Assembly (NCBI GenBank): GCA_032358165.1
Contig: JAALGY010000008.1
Coordinates: 2,232,001 to 2,296,000, forward strand
Source: Diplosphaera chodatii
Taxonomy: Eukaryota; Chlorophyta; Trebouxiophyceae; Prasiolales; Stichococcaceae
Direction of reading: 5' to 3'
Length of the DNA: 64,000 nt
Part shown: positions 1 to 12,174 of the stretch, in pieces
Position numbering within the stretch: the stretch's first letter is position 1
Layout of the letters: the number at the start of each line of letters is the position of its first letter
The notes under the pieces: generated by a model
The model's database searches: none
What the model was told of the DNA's origin: nothing
What the model saw: only the letters and a program-made list of their open reading frames with translations
Translations under genes and position numbers: made by a program

Positions 1-399
1 CGGATAACCCTGCTGGCACGCACCGATGGGTACTGAAGCGGCTGAAGCAAACTTTAAATGATGTGACCAGCGTATGTGGCGCGGCCGTCTGGTGCTGCAC
101 CTCGTGCTGCTCCACGGGATGGGACTCTCACCCCCAGACCACACAGTCCCACATCTCAGATCCTGATCCAGATTAACGCCTATGCACGAGCCGCTCACCC
201 TGCCAATTTGTAGTGGGACGGACAACGTCAGGAGCAAAGCAGCCACAGACTGTCTCGGCAGGCCGGCAAGCATGCCGCACAGGCGGGTCAAGCAGATAGG
301 CGTGACTCCACTCGTACTCTGTCGCTACCACTACATATACACAGAAGCTGCCCTGACTTCCGCCAATTGCAAGGCGGCGATTGCTATGGGGAGCAGCCG
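1..399. other. Non-coding left edge
   Basis: This stretch lies 3' of the leftward PHD-finger gene. I see no exon here with a credible frame and splice signals on either strand. Any neighbouring gene lies outside the window. Confidence 0.5.
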
Positions 400-3300
400 T
401 TAATGGGATTCGCCCGGCCGGTGGCACGTGGCCTCTAGGTGGTCCACTATCCGGGTCACCAGGTCCAGCGCTCCGCCCAGGCCTTCGCACGCGAGCACCG
501 TCGCCTGCGAGTTGGCCTTCGACACGAGCTCCCGGTCGCCGCTCGCCAAGATGACGTGGCGGCAGTCCGTCATGTGCTTGTACGCGACCTGCATGACAAC
601 CTTGACCACTTGCATCTGCAATCGGACTGTGTTCCCACATACTCATCCTGCGTTGCTGTGTGAAGCGTGGCTTGATCGTTTATGCTATCACAGTGCGATG
701 CCTCACCTTCACTGCATCTCGCACAAGCTGCGGCGGGTCGGGCACGGTTTTGGAGGACACCTCCTCCTCCGTCAGCCGCGCCGACAGCGCGGGGCCGCTG
801 CCCTCGCCGGGCAGCCGGCTGTTGAACATCTGCAGCGCCTGCCCCACCTCCTTCTGCGATTGTGCAACGGGAAGGCTGTCAAAGGCGTGTTGGTGGCATG
901 CATGAGGAGTTGCAGCAGATTGCCTCCAAAAAGACCTCACACGTACCTGGAGCGACAAGACGAAGACTGGAAGTGCAGAACGTGTTCATCACATAAGTCA
1001 CCTGGTGCGAGCGCCTGTAGGCGTCTTCCAGCCGCATGTGCTCCAGGGGGGACAGGCGCACCGCCCAGGTGCACCCGCGCCGCCGCTTGCACCCCATCAT
1101 GCCCCGCTTCAGAGCGTTGTACAGCTGCGCTTGTCACAACGTCAGATCAGCGGCGAGCCTTCCAGTTCAGGTTGTAGAGCACCCTTGGAGGGCAGTTTGT
1201 GGCGCACATGGTGTTGTTTGGTGACGGCCCTGCTGTGAGCGTCTGATAGTCCGTAGCACCAGACGCAGCTGTTGATCACCTTCTTCAGCGTGTCAGGGTC
1301 TGCGGCGAGCGTCGCAGCATCCGAGATGACGCTGATGCCACAGGCCAGCAGCTCGAAGGGCGCGACCTCCGCTGGCGCCGGCCGCCTGCCCAGCCTGCGG
1401 ATGCATGCGCCGCAACCGGTGTGAGTGCCGTGGCAGCTTGCCTCACCATCATCAACAGGCGTCATCAGCAGCCCGTCGGTGTAGTCTTCACACGCTCAAT
1501 GAGGAGTTGTGTTGTGTTGACGATCGCACCGGGCCGCCAAGGTGATATACTCCAGGCCCCGGTAGAAGGCGATGGGCGGCTTCAGGACGAAGTCCTTGAT
1601 GGTGAGTTCCCACTGGTTGTACTCCAGGCCGCCCTGCAGCACATATGTGTTTGCAAGGTCACGACAGGTCGAGAGGCGCAAAGGATGCTCCGTTGCCTTC
1701 ATGATGCGCCACCTTGTCGCATTCCTCATGGCCGCTGTGCTGTTGAAGGATGTGCGTGGGCACGGGGTGCACCTGGCACATCTGCGGGTGCAGCAGCAGC
1801 GCCGTGACGGAGCCCGGCGTGACTGGAAAGCGGTAATGCTCCGCGCCCAGCGCCCGAGCGCCAGCCAGCGCGCGGTGCGCCTCCTGCAGCCCAGCCAGCT
1901 TGGGGCCTCAGCATCTGCTTGCGGGGCGTGTTCGCCACTGCGTGCAAGCGCTGCAGCAGGGGCCAGCCTCAGGCACACCACGCGGGCACAGACGCTGCTC
2001 TTCATGCTGCAAGCTGAAGAAGGTTGGCAGCACAGCGTGCCCTGCACACCGTGGTCTTGTCCTGCCCGAGCGCGTAGCCGACGATGCTGAAGCGGAAGCC
2101 GCGCAGCGGCAGCTTCGGCGCCGCAGCTGCAACACAGGCACCGGTGTCAGTGGTCATCGTGAGCTGCGGGAGTGGGGTTGCTTGATGCCCTGCGACCACT
2201 GGCAAGCAACCTGCCGACGCAGTGCAGCCAAGCAGGGAAGGGGCTGACCTGACCCGCCGTTCCCGAGCGTCGCTGCGGACGCGGCGGGCGGCAGCACTGC
2301 CATGGCCCCCCCAGGGGCGCCATCTCCATTCACCAGCTGCGCCTGGCCGTCGGGGCGCGGCTGCGCCCGCAGCTCGGGCTGCTGCTGACCCGGCGCGGTC
2401 CGTCCCGGCGGCGGCGGCGGCTGACCTGGCTGCTGGTCTGGCTGTGGCTGGTGTCGATGCTGCTGTCCGTCTGGCTGCGGTGGCTCTCCAGCCTGCTGGG
2501 CGTCCTGCTGCCCGTCTGCTCCAGGGTGGCGCCAGGCAAACTGCTGCCGGCTTGTCGTCGGGGAGGGCGGCTCCGCCTCCTGCTGCGTCCAGGACGCGTG
2601 CTTTGGCGGACCACAGGCAAGCAGATGGGTGTGCTGCACACCACCAGCAACAGGCCTCAGCCGGCTGTGCTACTTCAGTAGCATGTGCGGGTGCAGATGT
2701 GGTTGCCATGTTCCCCACCTGCTGCTGCTGCTGCAGTGCAGGCTGCAGCTCCCCCGGCTGCCCATTTGCTGCGCCAGCAGCGGCTGCGGCGTCGCTGTAC
2801 GCGGGGCCGGGGCCACGCTCCACCGCCTCTGCCCGCAACTCGCTGCGGCGGCCGTCAACCCAGCGCAAGCCCCGCGTGTTCCGCTGGCCAGCCTGTGGCT
2901 GTTGAGAGCCCAACTGTCACCGTTGGTTCAGCGAACGACCTCGCACTTGCTGGGCAGCCTTGGAACACAGGCACATCCAAAGAGCTGCGACATCTGCGAC
3001 GATAGTGGCGTCTCTGCAGGGCCTGTGCTGCCGGTTGCCAGATCACATGATGAGTAAACACATCAAGGCGTTGTGCCGCCCAGCGCTCCAGGGCCTCAAA
3101 AGCACCTGCTTCAGGGCGCTGCGGGGTGGGCGGATGTGGCGGTGCTGCGGCTGCGGCGCGTCTCCGGCCGTCACAAACAGGCCCCAAAGTAGCGAGGGGC
3201 TGCCGTCGGGCGGGTTCGGGACCAATGCCAGCCACGCCTGCAGGGCAGATGTCACACCTTGAAAGTCAGCCCTGCAGAGCGAGCCAGCGTCAGCGTCGCA

Positions 3301-6300
3301 GATGGTGCGGGCCATGCGTCGCATGTGACCAACTCTGGGCGAGCCTCAACAACGGACACACACACACCGCTGCTGTGTGACAGCTGGGCGCCTGCCGGCA
3401 CAGCGGCGGTGTGGCGTGACTGCACCCCGCAGCAGCTTAAAAAGGGGGCAGCACACAGGCGGCCCCGCAGCGTGCGCCCGTCGCTGGGTGGCCGCACGCC
3501 CGCCCTCGGGCGCGGGCGGCAAAATAGAATTTTCATGTACATAACACTTTTCATGTGCATGAAATACATGTTTTTGTGCAGTAAATAGCGCACCTTGGAG
3601 GCGGGCAGCTCCGCGCGCAGCGCCGCGCCGCGCTGCAGCAGCGAGCGGCACAGGCCGGCAGCGCACGCCACGCCGCCCGCGTCCGCCGTGTTGGCGCCGA
3701 CCAGCAGCGCCGCCCCCTTGTGCGCGTCCACATACTTGAAGTCTGCGCGGCGCGCACAGCAGCCGTCAGGTCTCAATGGATGAGGCAGCTGCTGAACTGA
3801 TGCCGAGCTGAGTCGGGCGATCGGGCGGTTCATGCTGAAATGAGAACGAGGATGCGTACACATGTGGCTGTAAGATGATGCTGATGCTACACAAAGGCCT
3901 GTTTGGTGCTCAGCAGCTCCTGCTGGTGCGCCCACGCTCGGCTCAGCATAGGTGGAGCCCGCAAGCTGATGCAGAGCGGCTGCTGGACCACGGCAGGAGC
4001 TCACCTATGTCGTCGATGGACACCGTGCGGGCCTCGAACTGCGTCGGCAGCGCGGCGGCGGCGCCCGCCGAGTCCGCGCCGCCGCCTAGCGAGAAGGCGA
4101 CCAGGTGCAGCGGCGCGGAGAGGGGGCCCTCGTCCCCGGGCTTCTGCCCCCTGCCGCCGGGCGCCCACCCCGGGGCGTCCGCCGCCTCCAGCGGCACCTC
4201 CCGCACCCTGCAGCGCCGGCACGCTGGCAGATTTCGTAGCTGGTTTTCACCAATTTCTGCTGATTTAATGTTCAACACCACTCGCGGCTGGGCAGCCGGG
4301 ACAGGGTCCGGAGCAGGCGGCAGCATGCCAGCACCGGCGCATCCGCTCACCGCATGGCGCCGCTCCACAGCGCCACGCCCCTCGAGGCGGCCACCTGCTT
4401 CCGCTCAGCGTCCAGTTCCCTGAGCACCGCAACTGGGCACTTGAGCCCCTCAGGATGTCAGGCTGAGTGACTATGCATGGCGGGTCATGAGCGTTGCACA
4501 ACGCTGTGCCGTGCACAGAATCAAGGCAAGGTGGTGATGTGCGCTGGGGTGGCATCCATCTTCCGGCAGTGGGGTGTTCATGATGCAATGATGCGCTCAC
4601 TCCCGCTCGTGCTCCTTCCGCTTCTCCGTCTGCTGCCGCATCTCCTCCTCGTGCGCGTTGAACTCCTTCGCCTTGCTCTGTGCGGAACAGCAACTCGATG
4701 TGAGGTCGAGCAGGTCAACTGCAGGTGACGCTCAGTGGTATGTGATCAATGTCACCCCACTGTCAGCATGCAACCGAGCTTGCCAGGTGATGCACCGATC
4801 ACGCATGCAGTTTCTGCAGGCAGCATACATGCTGAGGGCACCCCAGCACAGTAGGGAACAGGCATGGCATCACGGCTGCAGCCACGATGCCAGATGCACA
4901 TTCCCCCCAGTGCGCTGAGGCGCCCTCGGGCAGGAGCCCGGCCCACCTGCATGTCCGACATGATGCTGGCAAACACGTTGACAGTGCTGGGCGGGGGGCG
5001 CCTGGGCTGCTCCAGGGTGGGGCCGGCTCCCGCTCCCGCCTGCCCACCTGCCTCATCCCTCACCTGGCCCGGCGGCCGGCCGGTGCCTGGCTGCTGCTGC
5101 TGCCGCTGCTGCTGCTGCTGCTGCTGGTGCGCCCCCGGCGGCTGCTGGGGGCGCGGCGGCCCCCCCGGGGCGCTGCCGCCTATCACGGGGCGCGCCAGCG
5201 GCCGCTTGTGCTGTTGCTGCTGCTGCTGGGGCACGCCGCCGCTGCCGCCTGGCTGCGCGGGCCGCGCCCCGGGGGCTGCCGGCCCCGAGTGGCCCGGCTG
5301 GCCGCCTGCTGCGCTGCCTGCTGCCGCCGCCCTGGGGCTGGACGACCCTGCATTGCGCGACAGTCATCAAGTTGTGGTGGGCACCTGCACACCAAACATT
5401 TAAGACCCGCAAGTGTCTCAAAGATTTTGAGGCCTTCGTCAACTGCTGATATCTCGTTTGCAGACCGCTTTGATGTTGCAGCCATCGAAATTCATTCGGG
5501 CAGCCTGCAGCTTGACATGTCAGCCAAACCTGCAGCATGGACCATCTGCCACAGCTTGCTGCACATGCCTGTGCTTCGTATGGAAGCCAAGTGCTCACCA
5601 AAGAGGCTGTCATCGGCCTGCAGCCGCGGCGTGCCGCCCTGCTGGCCGTTTCTGGGCTGCGCTGACTGCGACTGCGTGGGCGACTCTCTGGCGTCTGCCA
5701 CATCCACACTGTGTTTTGTGTCCTGTCCCCGCTCAGGCACGCTGCCTGGCATCGCTCGGGACATGCCACCCGTGCGCAGCGGGGGCAGCTTCGGCAGCCG
5801 CTCGGCAGCGTCGGCAGGTGCCGCCGGCGGCTTGGCAGAGCCGGCCTCCACTCTGGCCAGCTTGGCCCAGCCGTCGTGCAGCTTCGGCGCGACCGCCGCC
5901 GCCTCCGCCTTCCGCTTGGCCGGCAGGATCTTCGCGGGCCGCTGCTGTTCAGCGGCCGGCTGCCTTGAGTCCAGCTGCGACAGCTGCGCTGACCGCTGCT
6001 CGCTGGTGCCTGCGTCTGCCGACACCCCATCGCTGCCCGTCCTGGCCAGCTGCTTCCCGGCGTCCTGCTTCTGGACCACGGCTCGCTGCCGGGCGGCTGG
6101 CGGCTGCTTGGCTGCTGGCTGCGCAGCACCTCCCGCCGCAGCAGAGTCCTCCGCCGAGCTGTCGCCGTCCGCCGCAGCTTCCGCCGCCGCTTCGGCCGTC
6201 GCCGCCCGCCTCAGGGCGCCCCTCGCCGCTGTGGCGCTGTCGCGGCTGCCGCCGGGGCTACCGCTGCTGGGGTTGCCAAGGCTGCCGGCGGCCGCCAGGG

Positions 6301-6967
6301 AACCTGAGTCTGCCTCGGGTGTCTCAGAGTCCCGCGCCGGCGACACCGCAGGCGAGTCTGTGGCGGCCTCATTGAGCCTGGAAGGGAGGTTAAAGAAGTG
6401 CAGGTCGCGCATGCAATTGCATGTGTGCCACAGCTTGCAGAAGGCTGACTTCGGATGGCAGGTGTGAGGATGGAACACAGATCAGTGCAGAGAGGCACAG
6501 GGTTGGTGCGCACCCAATGCCGCCAGGCGCATACGGCCGCTGATCAAAGCCGTGGGCGGTGCAGAACTGGCAGTGCCACGGCTCGTCCTTTGGGACTTCG
6601 CTTCTCACCGGGTCGCAGCAATAGATGTGCCTGGCGCCGATGCACCTGCGGCAATTCAATCGTGCCCAATAATCACCTGAGCAGACCGTATCATCCTGCT
6701 GCGATTGCTGCACCGGATGTTGCATGCTTTGCGTTGCTGAGCGCCACAATGGAGATCTATCTAATGCTTGTCACTAGAAGGAAAGCGAAAGCAGCAGGTA
6801 GCGTACCCCTTGTCAAGATTGTCACAGATCATGAGGCTGGCAGCACCGCCAGCATCGCCGCAGAGCTCGCATGCCACCTCATCTCCCTGCCACTCGGGCA
6901 GGAACGACTCGTGCACAGAGAAGTTATTCGACGTCTGCAGCTCATCTCCATCCTCCGAGGAGCTCAT
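400..6967 (-). CDS. PHD-finger nuclear protein with long low-complexity region
   Basis: I model 18 exons, about 1,174 aa: 6967-6807, 6645-6514, 6377-5599, 5347-4947, 4677-4601, 4419-4351, 4207-4005, 3742-3594, 3237-3106, 2892-2719, 2579-2249, 2126-2050, 1898-1773, 1633-1530, 1394-1280, 1124-1015, 875-707 and 615-400. All phases close. The start is the ATG of MSSSEDGDELQ. A C4HC3 PHD finger is split by intron 1: CELC, then MIC, DKGC, GARH and YC, ending in WHCQFC (about residues 32-83). PHD fingers of this kind read histone H3 tails, so a chromatin role is inferred. Residues about 100-490 are Ala/Ser/Pro-rich with polyglutamine, followed by a charged stretch (KEFNAHEEEMRQQTEKRKE). The remaining C-terminal half looks folded but I do not recognise it; one strand (GFRFSIVGYALG) recalls a BRCT domain only weakly. 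Exons 15-17 are the least certain, and intron 16 needs a GC donor. Confidence 0.7.
5091..5228 (-). repeat. CTG/CAG runs encoding polyglutamine
   Basis: Two CTG runs (about 5091-5127 and 5211-5228) read as glutamine on the minus strand, inside exon 4 of the PHD-finger gene. They flank a Pro/Gly-rich stretch. They are likely length-variable and part of a disordered linker. Confidence 0.8.
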
Positions 6968-7884
6968 GGCTATTGCACCGAGGCACTGCTGGAGGCCCAG
7001 TTAGGGCCGATCCGACCTCTCAACAGCCAGTATATCAATGCTGAGCTGTCAACCGATGCTCAGCATATCAGCGACTTGTAAGCCGATGAAGCTGGTCTTG
7101 AGAGTTGCATGATCAATCATGTGTTATGACGGACAGGCACGCTCAGCATGCATTGTGCCAGGTGGGATGCACCCAGTACCATGGGCAGTTCAATACAGCT
7201 CGCGACCATGCAATGCCACACCAACCATACACAGCTACAGGTACTGCACAACCAGTAGCAACCTGGCAAATCACGGCACAGCAGAGCCGCTGAACGCAGT
7301 GCTGCACAGGCCCATGATGCAGGGGAATAACCATGCTGTTCCGCCACAAAACCACCGCTGAGAGTTGCTCCAGTTGGCACTCTCTGCAATCTGCAGCTTA
7401 GAGTTAGAATGTCATGTCTGGATAGACCCTCTGCAACCTGACTCGCATCTTTTGTCACGTGCACAGCTCACGACTTGGGACTGTCAATGGTTATCAGTGG
7501 ACTACACAACCTAGATGAGCACCACGATACCATGTGCACATAGTAAGCAACTGCGCTGCTAAAACTACAGTGTCTTGACGCTCTAAATACAAAACAGACG
7601 TTCCAACAACATTGTCAACGGTCATTACGACTTGGCTTCGGCCCAACAGGGGCCGCATTGCAGGCGCGCCGCTGCACGGCAGTGAGCAACTCTCCCCAGC
7701 CAACATGACCGTCACATGCAACCATGGCAATGACCAACCATGGATGCTTGCAAGCTGCAGCGCACGCGCACATTGCAAATCAATTGATGCTGTCGCTGCA
7801 GTCGTGGCCGGTGAGATCGCAGGTAAGCACGCTCCCGCGGCTGTGGCATGTGCATGTGCATGTGCCCTGATCCCATAGCCAAGC
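6968..7884. other. Intergenic, PHD-gene upstream region
   Basis: This gap lies between the start of the PHD gene and the stop of the ZIP gene, both leftward. It must hold the PHD promoter and the ZIP 3' UTR. It is less GC-rich than the exons on either side. I see no coding exon or clear promoter element. Confidence 0.5.
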
Positions 7885-10852
7885 TTATGCCCAGACTGCC
7901 AGCAATGACATCGCCCCAGCGCCGGCAAACAGCGCGGTGTATGCCGCCAGCTGCACCTGACGACACACGGAGGACACGGAGTAAGCCTCTGCGCGTTCTG
8001 CAACGACCCGCAGCATCGGAGTGCAGATGGCGCATGCAATCGGGAGCAGCACTGGCACTGCACACCCTGGTGGACCGCTGTTGCACCTCGCGTTCCAGCA
8101 CATCAGGTGGTGCCATGGAGGTGGTACCCGACAACGACATACCTTGGGGCCTGCTGACCGCATGCGGGCGCTGAAAAAGTCGATGGCGATGAGGTCCACT
8201 AGCGACATATACAGGAGGATCCCTGCAGACGCGCCTGTTGGGTGGCAGCACATTGCACACGTTCAGCCTCCGTACAGACTGGGAGAGCTCATGATTGACG
8301 GACAGGTCTGACGACGAACTTGACATACGGTTCTGCGCAGCTTGGTTATATGACAGGCCACCCCAGACTGTGCCGTTGAGTGGCAGCGCACACCATTGAA
8401 GGCGCCATTCACGATCAGAGCGGCCCGCGACTGTGCAGAATAGCTATGCCGCAACAGCAAGCCAACTGCAACCCCTGCACATGTACCGATGCAGCCCACC
8501 TCAGCACCACGATAAGTAATATGTTGGCAGAATGCACACTTGTAGAACATAAGTAAAGCAGTACTGGGGACGACAGGCAAGACTATCTGAGGGTTTATTC
8601 TCGCACCTGTGGGTGTGGTCACTGCAAACACTGCAGCACGCAGTGCGAAGGCCAGCCTGCAGGTACATCAACCATGTCTCAAAACACCTTGCTGATGTTG
8701 CAGCGTCAGCACGGTCTTCAACACTTTTGCAACCTGCTGATGACGCCAATGACAAGCTCACCCGTCATGACCAGCATCTGCGAGCGCACTACCTGCAGGC
8801 GAGATGCACGAAGTCTATCAGGGCATCACGCTGCAGCCATGCAGCCAGCTGCACGCGTCTGGCCAGCACACGTCCAGCGCTCAGCGGTCTGGAGGGAGCT
8901 GTCCGCCGCAACACATGCAACTCCAAAGCGGTGCCGCACCTAGCGCAAAACCCTCAAACGTCTGGTGGAACACCAGGGCCGCCGCCAGCGGCCGCGCCGC
9001 CGACGGCTCCTGCGACACCCCCAGCGCCACGCCAATCAGCACGCTGTGCAGCGCGATCCCCAGCTCCAGCACCTGCAAAGGAGAAGGAAGGGGGTTTCTT
9101 CAATGGGATGCTCGAAGGCACGATGGTGTCCGTGGCGTGCAACATGCTGCTCCAGCACAGACGCAGTCTCGATCTGTGGTCGCTGCAGTGCTCCCCTGTG
9201 ACAACAGCAGGACTTATGTCAGAACACGATGCCCACCTGTGCCGTGGCCACTCGCCGCGCCTTTGCCCAGCCGCTGCCGCCGCTGCTATCCACATCACCG
9301 CCGGCTTCTACCTGCCAGCATTGTCAGAGTCAGGGTATCAGCAGCCAAGCAGTGCGCACGGCCACCTGCACGGCGCCTGGTTGGGGCGCAAGCCGGCGCT
9401 GGCGACCATGTTGGGGTTGGTGACCGCCTCACAAGCTGCTGCACAGCAGAGCACGGCCACACGCCGTCGCTGTGACGCTCTCAGCCAGGGCGGGACGGCT
9501 GTCCGGTGGCCCCACCCGCGCTTGCTGCAGCAGGCCGCTGCGGGTGCTGCCCAGGCCCAGGCTCTTGGCGCGGCTGGGGGCCGAGAAGGACGGCCGCTGC
9601 AGGCTGTTGGCCAGCTCGGCGCCGCCGTCCCGCGCGTCCAGCTGCAGCGCCCAGTCCTCGGACGGTGCCTGCACGGCCCGAAGGAATGTCTCGGGCACCG
9701 CCCACATGGCGGCTACTGCATTGTTGTGTTGGTGCTCTTGCTCTGCTTCAAACAGCATCTTGGTGCTGCAGCCTTCGGCCCCAGGGTCATGCGTCCACCC
9801 AAGGGGTTTTCAGCTGTTGTCCCTTGTCAGACGAGTCTACACCGCGGTCACGCTTACAACTGACAAGGACAGGCCCTCACCTGCATTAGAGGCTCCGTGG
9901 CGCTGTGGCTGTGGTGGCCGTTGGCGTGGCCGCACGCGTGCAGCGGCTGCGACCCCTCCCCCGCACCAAAGTACTGCCCCGCCACGAACTCGATCGCATT
10001 TGTGAGCAGCGCCGCGGCGGTCGCGATGGCGGACGCCCAGGGGAAGTCTGGCCACCCCAGGCACGGGTCCTGATGCCAATGGAACACTCATCTTGATGAA
10101 TCATATGGCTGCCCCTGAAGTGACAGAATGATGCTTCGATCATGTTGGCCGGCACAACTGATCCACGCCCTGGGGGAAGGTGCTCTCGTGAAATCTGCCA
10201 CACGCTGTGCTGAGCAGCCTGGCAGCCTCACTTCACGTTGCTGCAGGCAGCATGTGCAGAGACATCACTCACTGACAGCGCGTGCATCGCGGCTGGCAGC
10301 ATGTGCACGAGGCCGGTCGCCAGCACCACCCCCGCAGCAAAGGCCCGCCCAAGTGCGAATGCTGCGGCCCCGGCGCCACCACCAGCTGTTGCTTTTCTGC
10401 CGGCCAGTGGCAGCGCCACGCCTGCGCCAGTGCACAGGAGCGCTGAGTCACCAGTCGACACGCTGTGCCTGCTGTCGTGCATGCATGTGTCACAGGGCAT
10501 GCTGCTCAGGAGCGCCCTCCCGCAAGCATGCGGCAGCGCTGTACTGAAAGTGCATACCCGGCACGTTGCTGTGCACGGATGCCGTTGACAGCGATTTGGA
10601 CTCCGGTCAAACATATTCCAGCAACGTGCATAGTAAGCCGCACAAGAGATGCGGGGCGGGATCAGCACCTAGGCTGCCGCCGAGGAGGATGGCGAACAGG
10701 CCGGCGATCGCCCACCATTGCGCCTCGGCTGCGGCTGCAGCCGAGCTGTGCGGCGTGTGCGCGCCAGCGCCGCACGCTGCCGAGGCAAGCCGCACGGCCG
10801 CTGAGGCGATGGTACCATCGGCGCTGCCATGTGCCCGTACAGCCGCTGCCAT
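7885..10852 (-). CDS. ZIP-family divalent metal (zinc/iron) transporter
   Basis: I model 11 exons, 437 aa: 10852-10669, 10421-10273, 10069-9881, 9758-9477, 9427-9377, 9072-8940, 8792-8762, 8656-8607, 8474-8394, 8234-8143 and 7956-7885. ZIP proteins carry Zn2+ or Fe2+ into the cytosol across the plasma or organelle membrane. Hallmarks in order: TM1 ([17 protein letters not shown]), TM2 ([16 protein letters not shown]), TM3 ([15 protein letters not shown]), a His-rich loop ([11 protein letters not shown]), the TM4 signature ([16 protein letters not shown]), TM5 ([13 protein letters not shown]), TM6 with [10 protein letters not shown]7 with [15 protein letters not shown], and a final TM ([16 protein letters not shown]). 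The paired HS and HQxxEG motifs form the metal site in the family. The TM3-TM4 loop is unusually long because exons 4-5 add about 111 residues rich in Ser, Gln and Ala. Exon 5 depends on a GC donor and is the weakest part. The substrate metal cannot be read from the sequence. Confidence 0.9.
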
Positions 10853-11588
10853 CGCAGACCAGGCCCGTCACGCCAGGTTAGGACCGCAGCTGTAGCGGCT
10901 GAAGCGTGCGCTGCCTCTGCGCTGCACAGCAAGAGCTTCCGAACTTCGTCACTTGTACCTCAACCAGGTGTGTGCAGGCGAGCTTGCGCTGCGCAGGGGG
11001 CTGCTGTTAGTATGTGGTGCCAGTTGTCGGCAGAGGGGACCCTGGCTAATGCTGTGCGCGTCTAAGCCGCTGTGGGCAGCGCCCTCTGCGCAGCATGTGG
11101 GTCTGCTGCAGCAGCACGTGTGACTGAGAGATGGCTCGCGTCCCCCACCCCGTTATGGGCACCCACAACGCCGAATGAGCAAAGGCTTTGCTTCTGAGAG
11201 GTCAGGGTGCACTTGTGAACTGCAGGAAGCTGCTGAGTCTGTCTGGAAACTGCCGAAAGATTGGGCAAGCTGCTTGTTGGTGGCCAATACTGCAACAGGA
11301 CCTTATGACGAGGTACCCGACGTTGGTATCTGGGGGAGACTGTGCAAGCGCATTGGATCACGAGGCCGAGCGGACCGTGCAGCGTACAAGCGGCTGAAGG
11401 AGTGGAGGTGCCATGTAGCACCATGTACCCAGTCGCGGTGGGTATTCACCACCCTGCTGGTGGGGGCCTTCGTCTGCTTCCAGCTGTGCCCAAAGTGGCA
11501 TCCTCAACACATTTGTACAGCATGCAGCTTGCAGCGTCACGCTGCACAACGCACCACCCATCACAGCTGCGTTTCGTGAAGGCTCAGT
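10853..11588. other. Intergenic, ZIP promoter region
   Basis: This gap lies between the ZIP start codon and the stop of the small GPI-type gene. It should hold the ZIP promoter. I see no coding exon and no metal-response element I would name. Confidence 0.5.
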
Positions 11589-12174
11589 TCAGGCCACAAA
11601 CAGGAGCAGACTGCCGACGACAGCAGCAGCCCACAACCCAGCCGCAGCACCGCCGTATGCGCTGCTTCCGGCGCCCGCGGCAGGCTTCGGGGCGCTGGCG
11701 GGCTCATCCACCGCGCTGGCCGTCTGTGTAGGTTGCTTGTTGGATCCAGCAGCTGCAGGCCCTGATTGATTCAGGGGGGAGGTGCTCGAGATGCTGCCGC
11801 TGGGCGGTGCCGCCGCTGCTGCAAAGGGGTGGGACAGCCCCGCCGGCGCCGTCGGCAGCGCTGCTCCGAGGGGGCCGTCGCCTGGAGCGCTCACGCCTGT
11901 GTGTGCAGAGTCAAAGGTCAACAGGCAAGGGGTGACCCAGGGTCTGGCTGCGATGACGAATGGCGGCAGCGCCTGTAAAGTCGTCCTACAGTGCTGGCGA
12001 TGACCAGCATGCAGCAGCAGCTGACCGAGATGCCGCACCTCCTGCGGAGTCGGCGAGGCTCTGGTCAAGTGCTCCGATCTGCTTGAGGCTACGCTCATGT
12101 GGTGCAGCGTCCGCCGCTGCGCCCAATGCCGTCAGAAGGCCAATCAGCACCGTCATCATCTTGGGCACTTTCAT
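11589..12174 (-). CDS. Small secreted, probably GPI-anchored Ala/Ser/Pro-rich protein
   Basis: Two exons (12174-12039 and 11896-11589) give 147 aa; the phase-1 junction closes exactly. The N terminus is a signal peptide (basic MKVPK, then MMTVLIGLLTALGAAADA). The middle is low-complexity Ser, Ala, Pro and Gly without a folded domain. The last residues are a hydrophobic tail (GLWAAAVVGSLLLFVA) that ends at the stop codon, preceded by small residues, which is the layout of a GPI-attachment signal. A role at the cell surface or wall is inferred. An in-frame ATG at 12213 would add 13 residues ahead of the signal peptide; I prefer 12174. Neither end matches a family I can name. It is divergent from the kinase gene across a gap of about 820 bp. 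Confidence 0.65.

Noticed and set aside
2050..2126. BRCT domain in the PHD-finger protein
   Set aside because: One strand-like segment (GFRFSIVGYALG) fits, but the glycine pair and tryptophan of BRCT do not follow. The evidence is too weak to call.
4887..6467. 526-codon open frame on the plus strand
   Set aside because: It is antisense to PHD-gene exons 3-4. It is a by-product of GC-rich coding sequence, and its frame shows no known domain.
8613..9863. 416-codon open frame on the plus strand
   Set aside because: It runs across introns and exons of the ZIP gene on the other strand. The ZIP model has family motifs in the right order.
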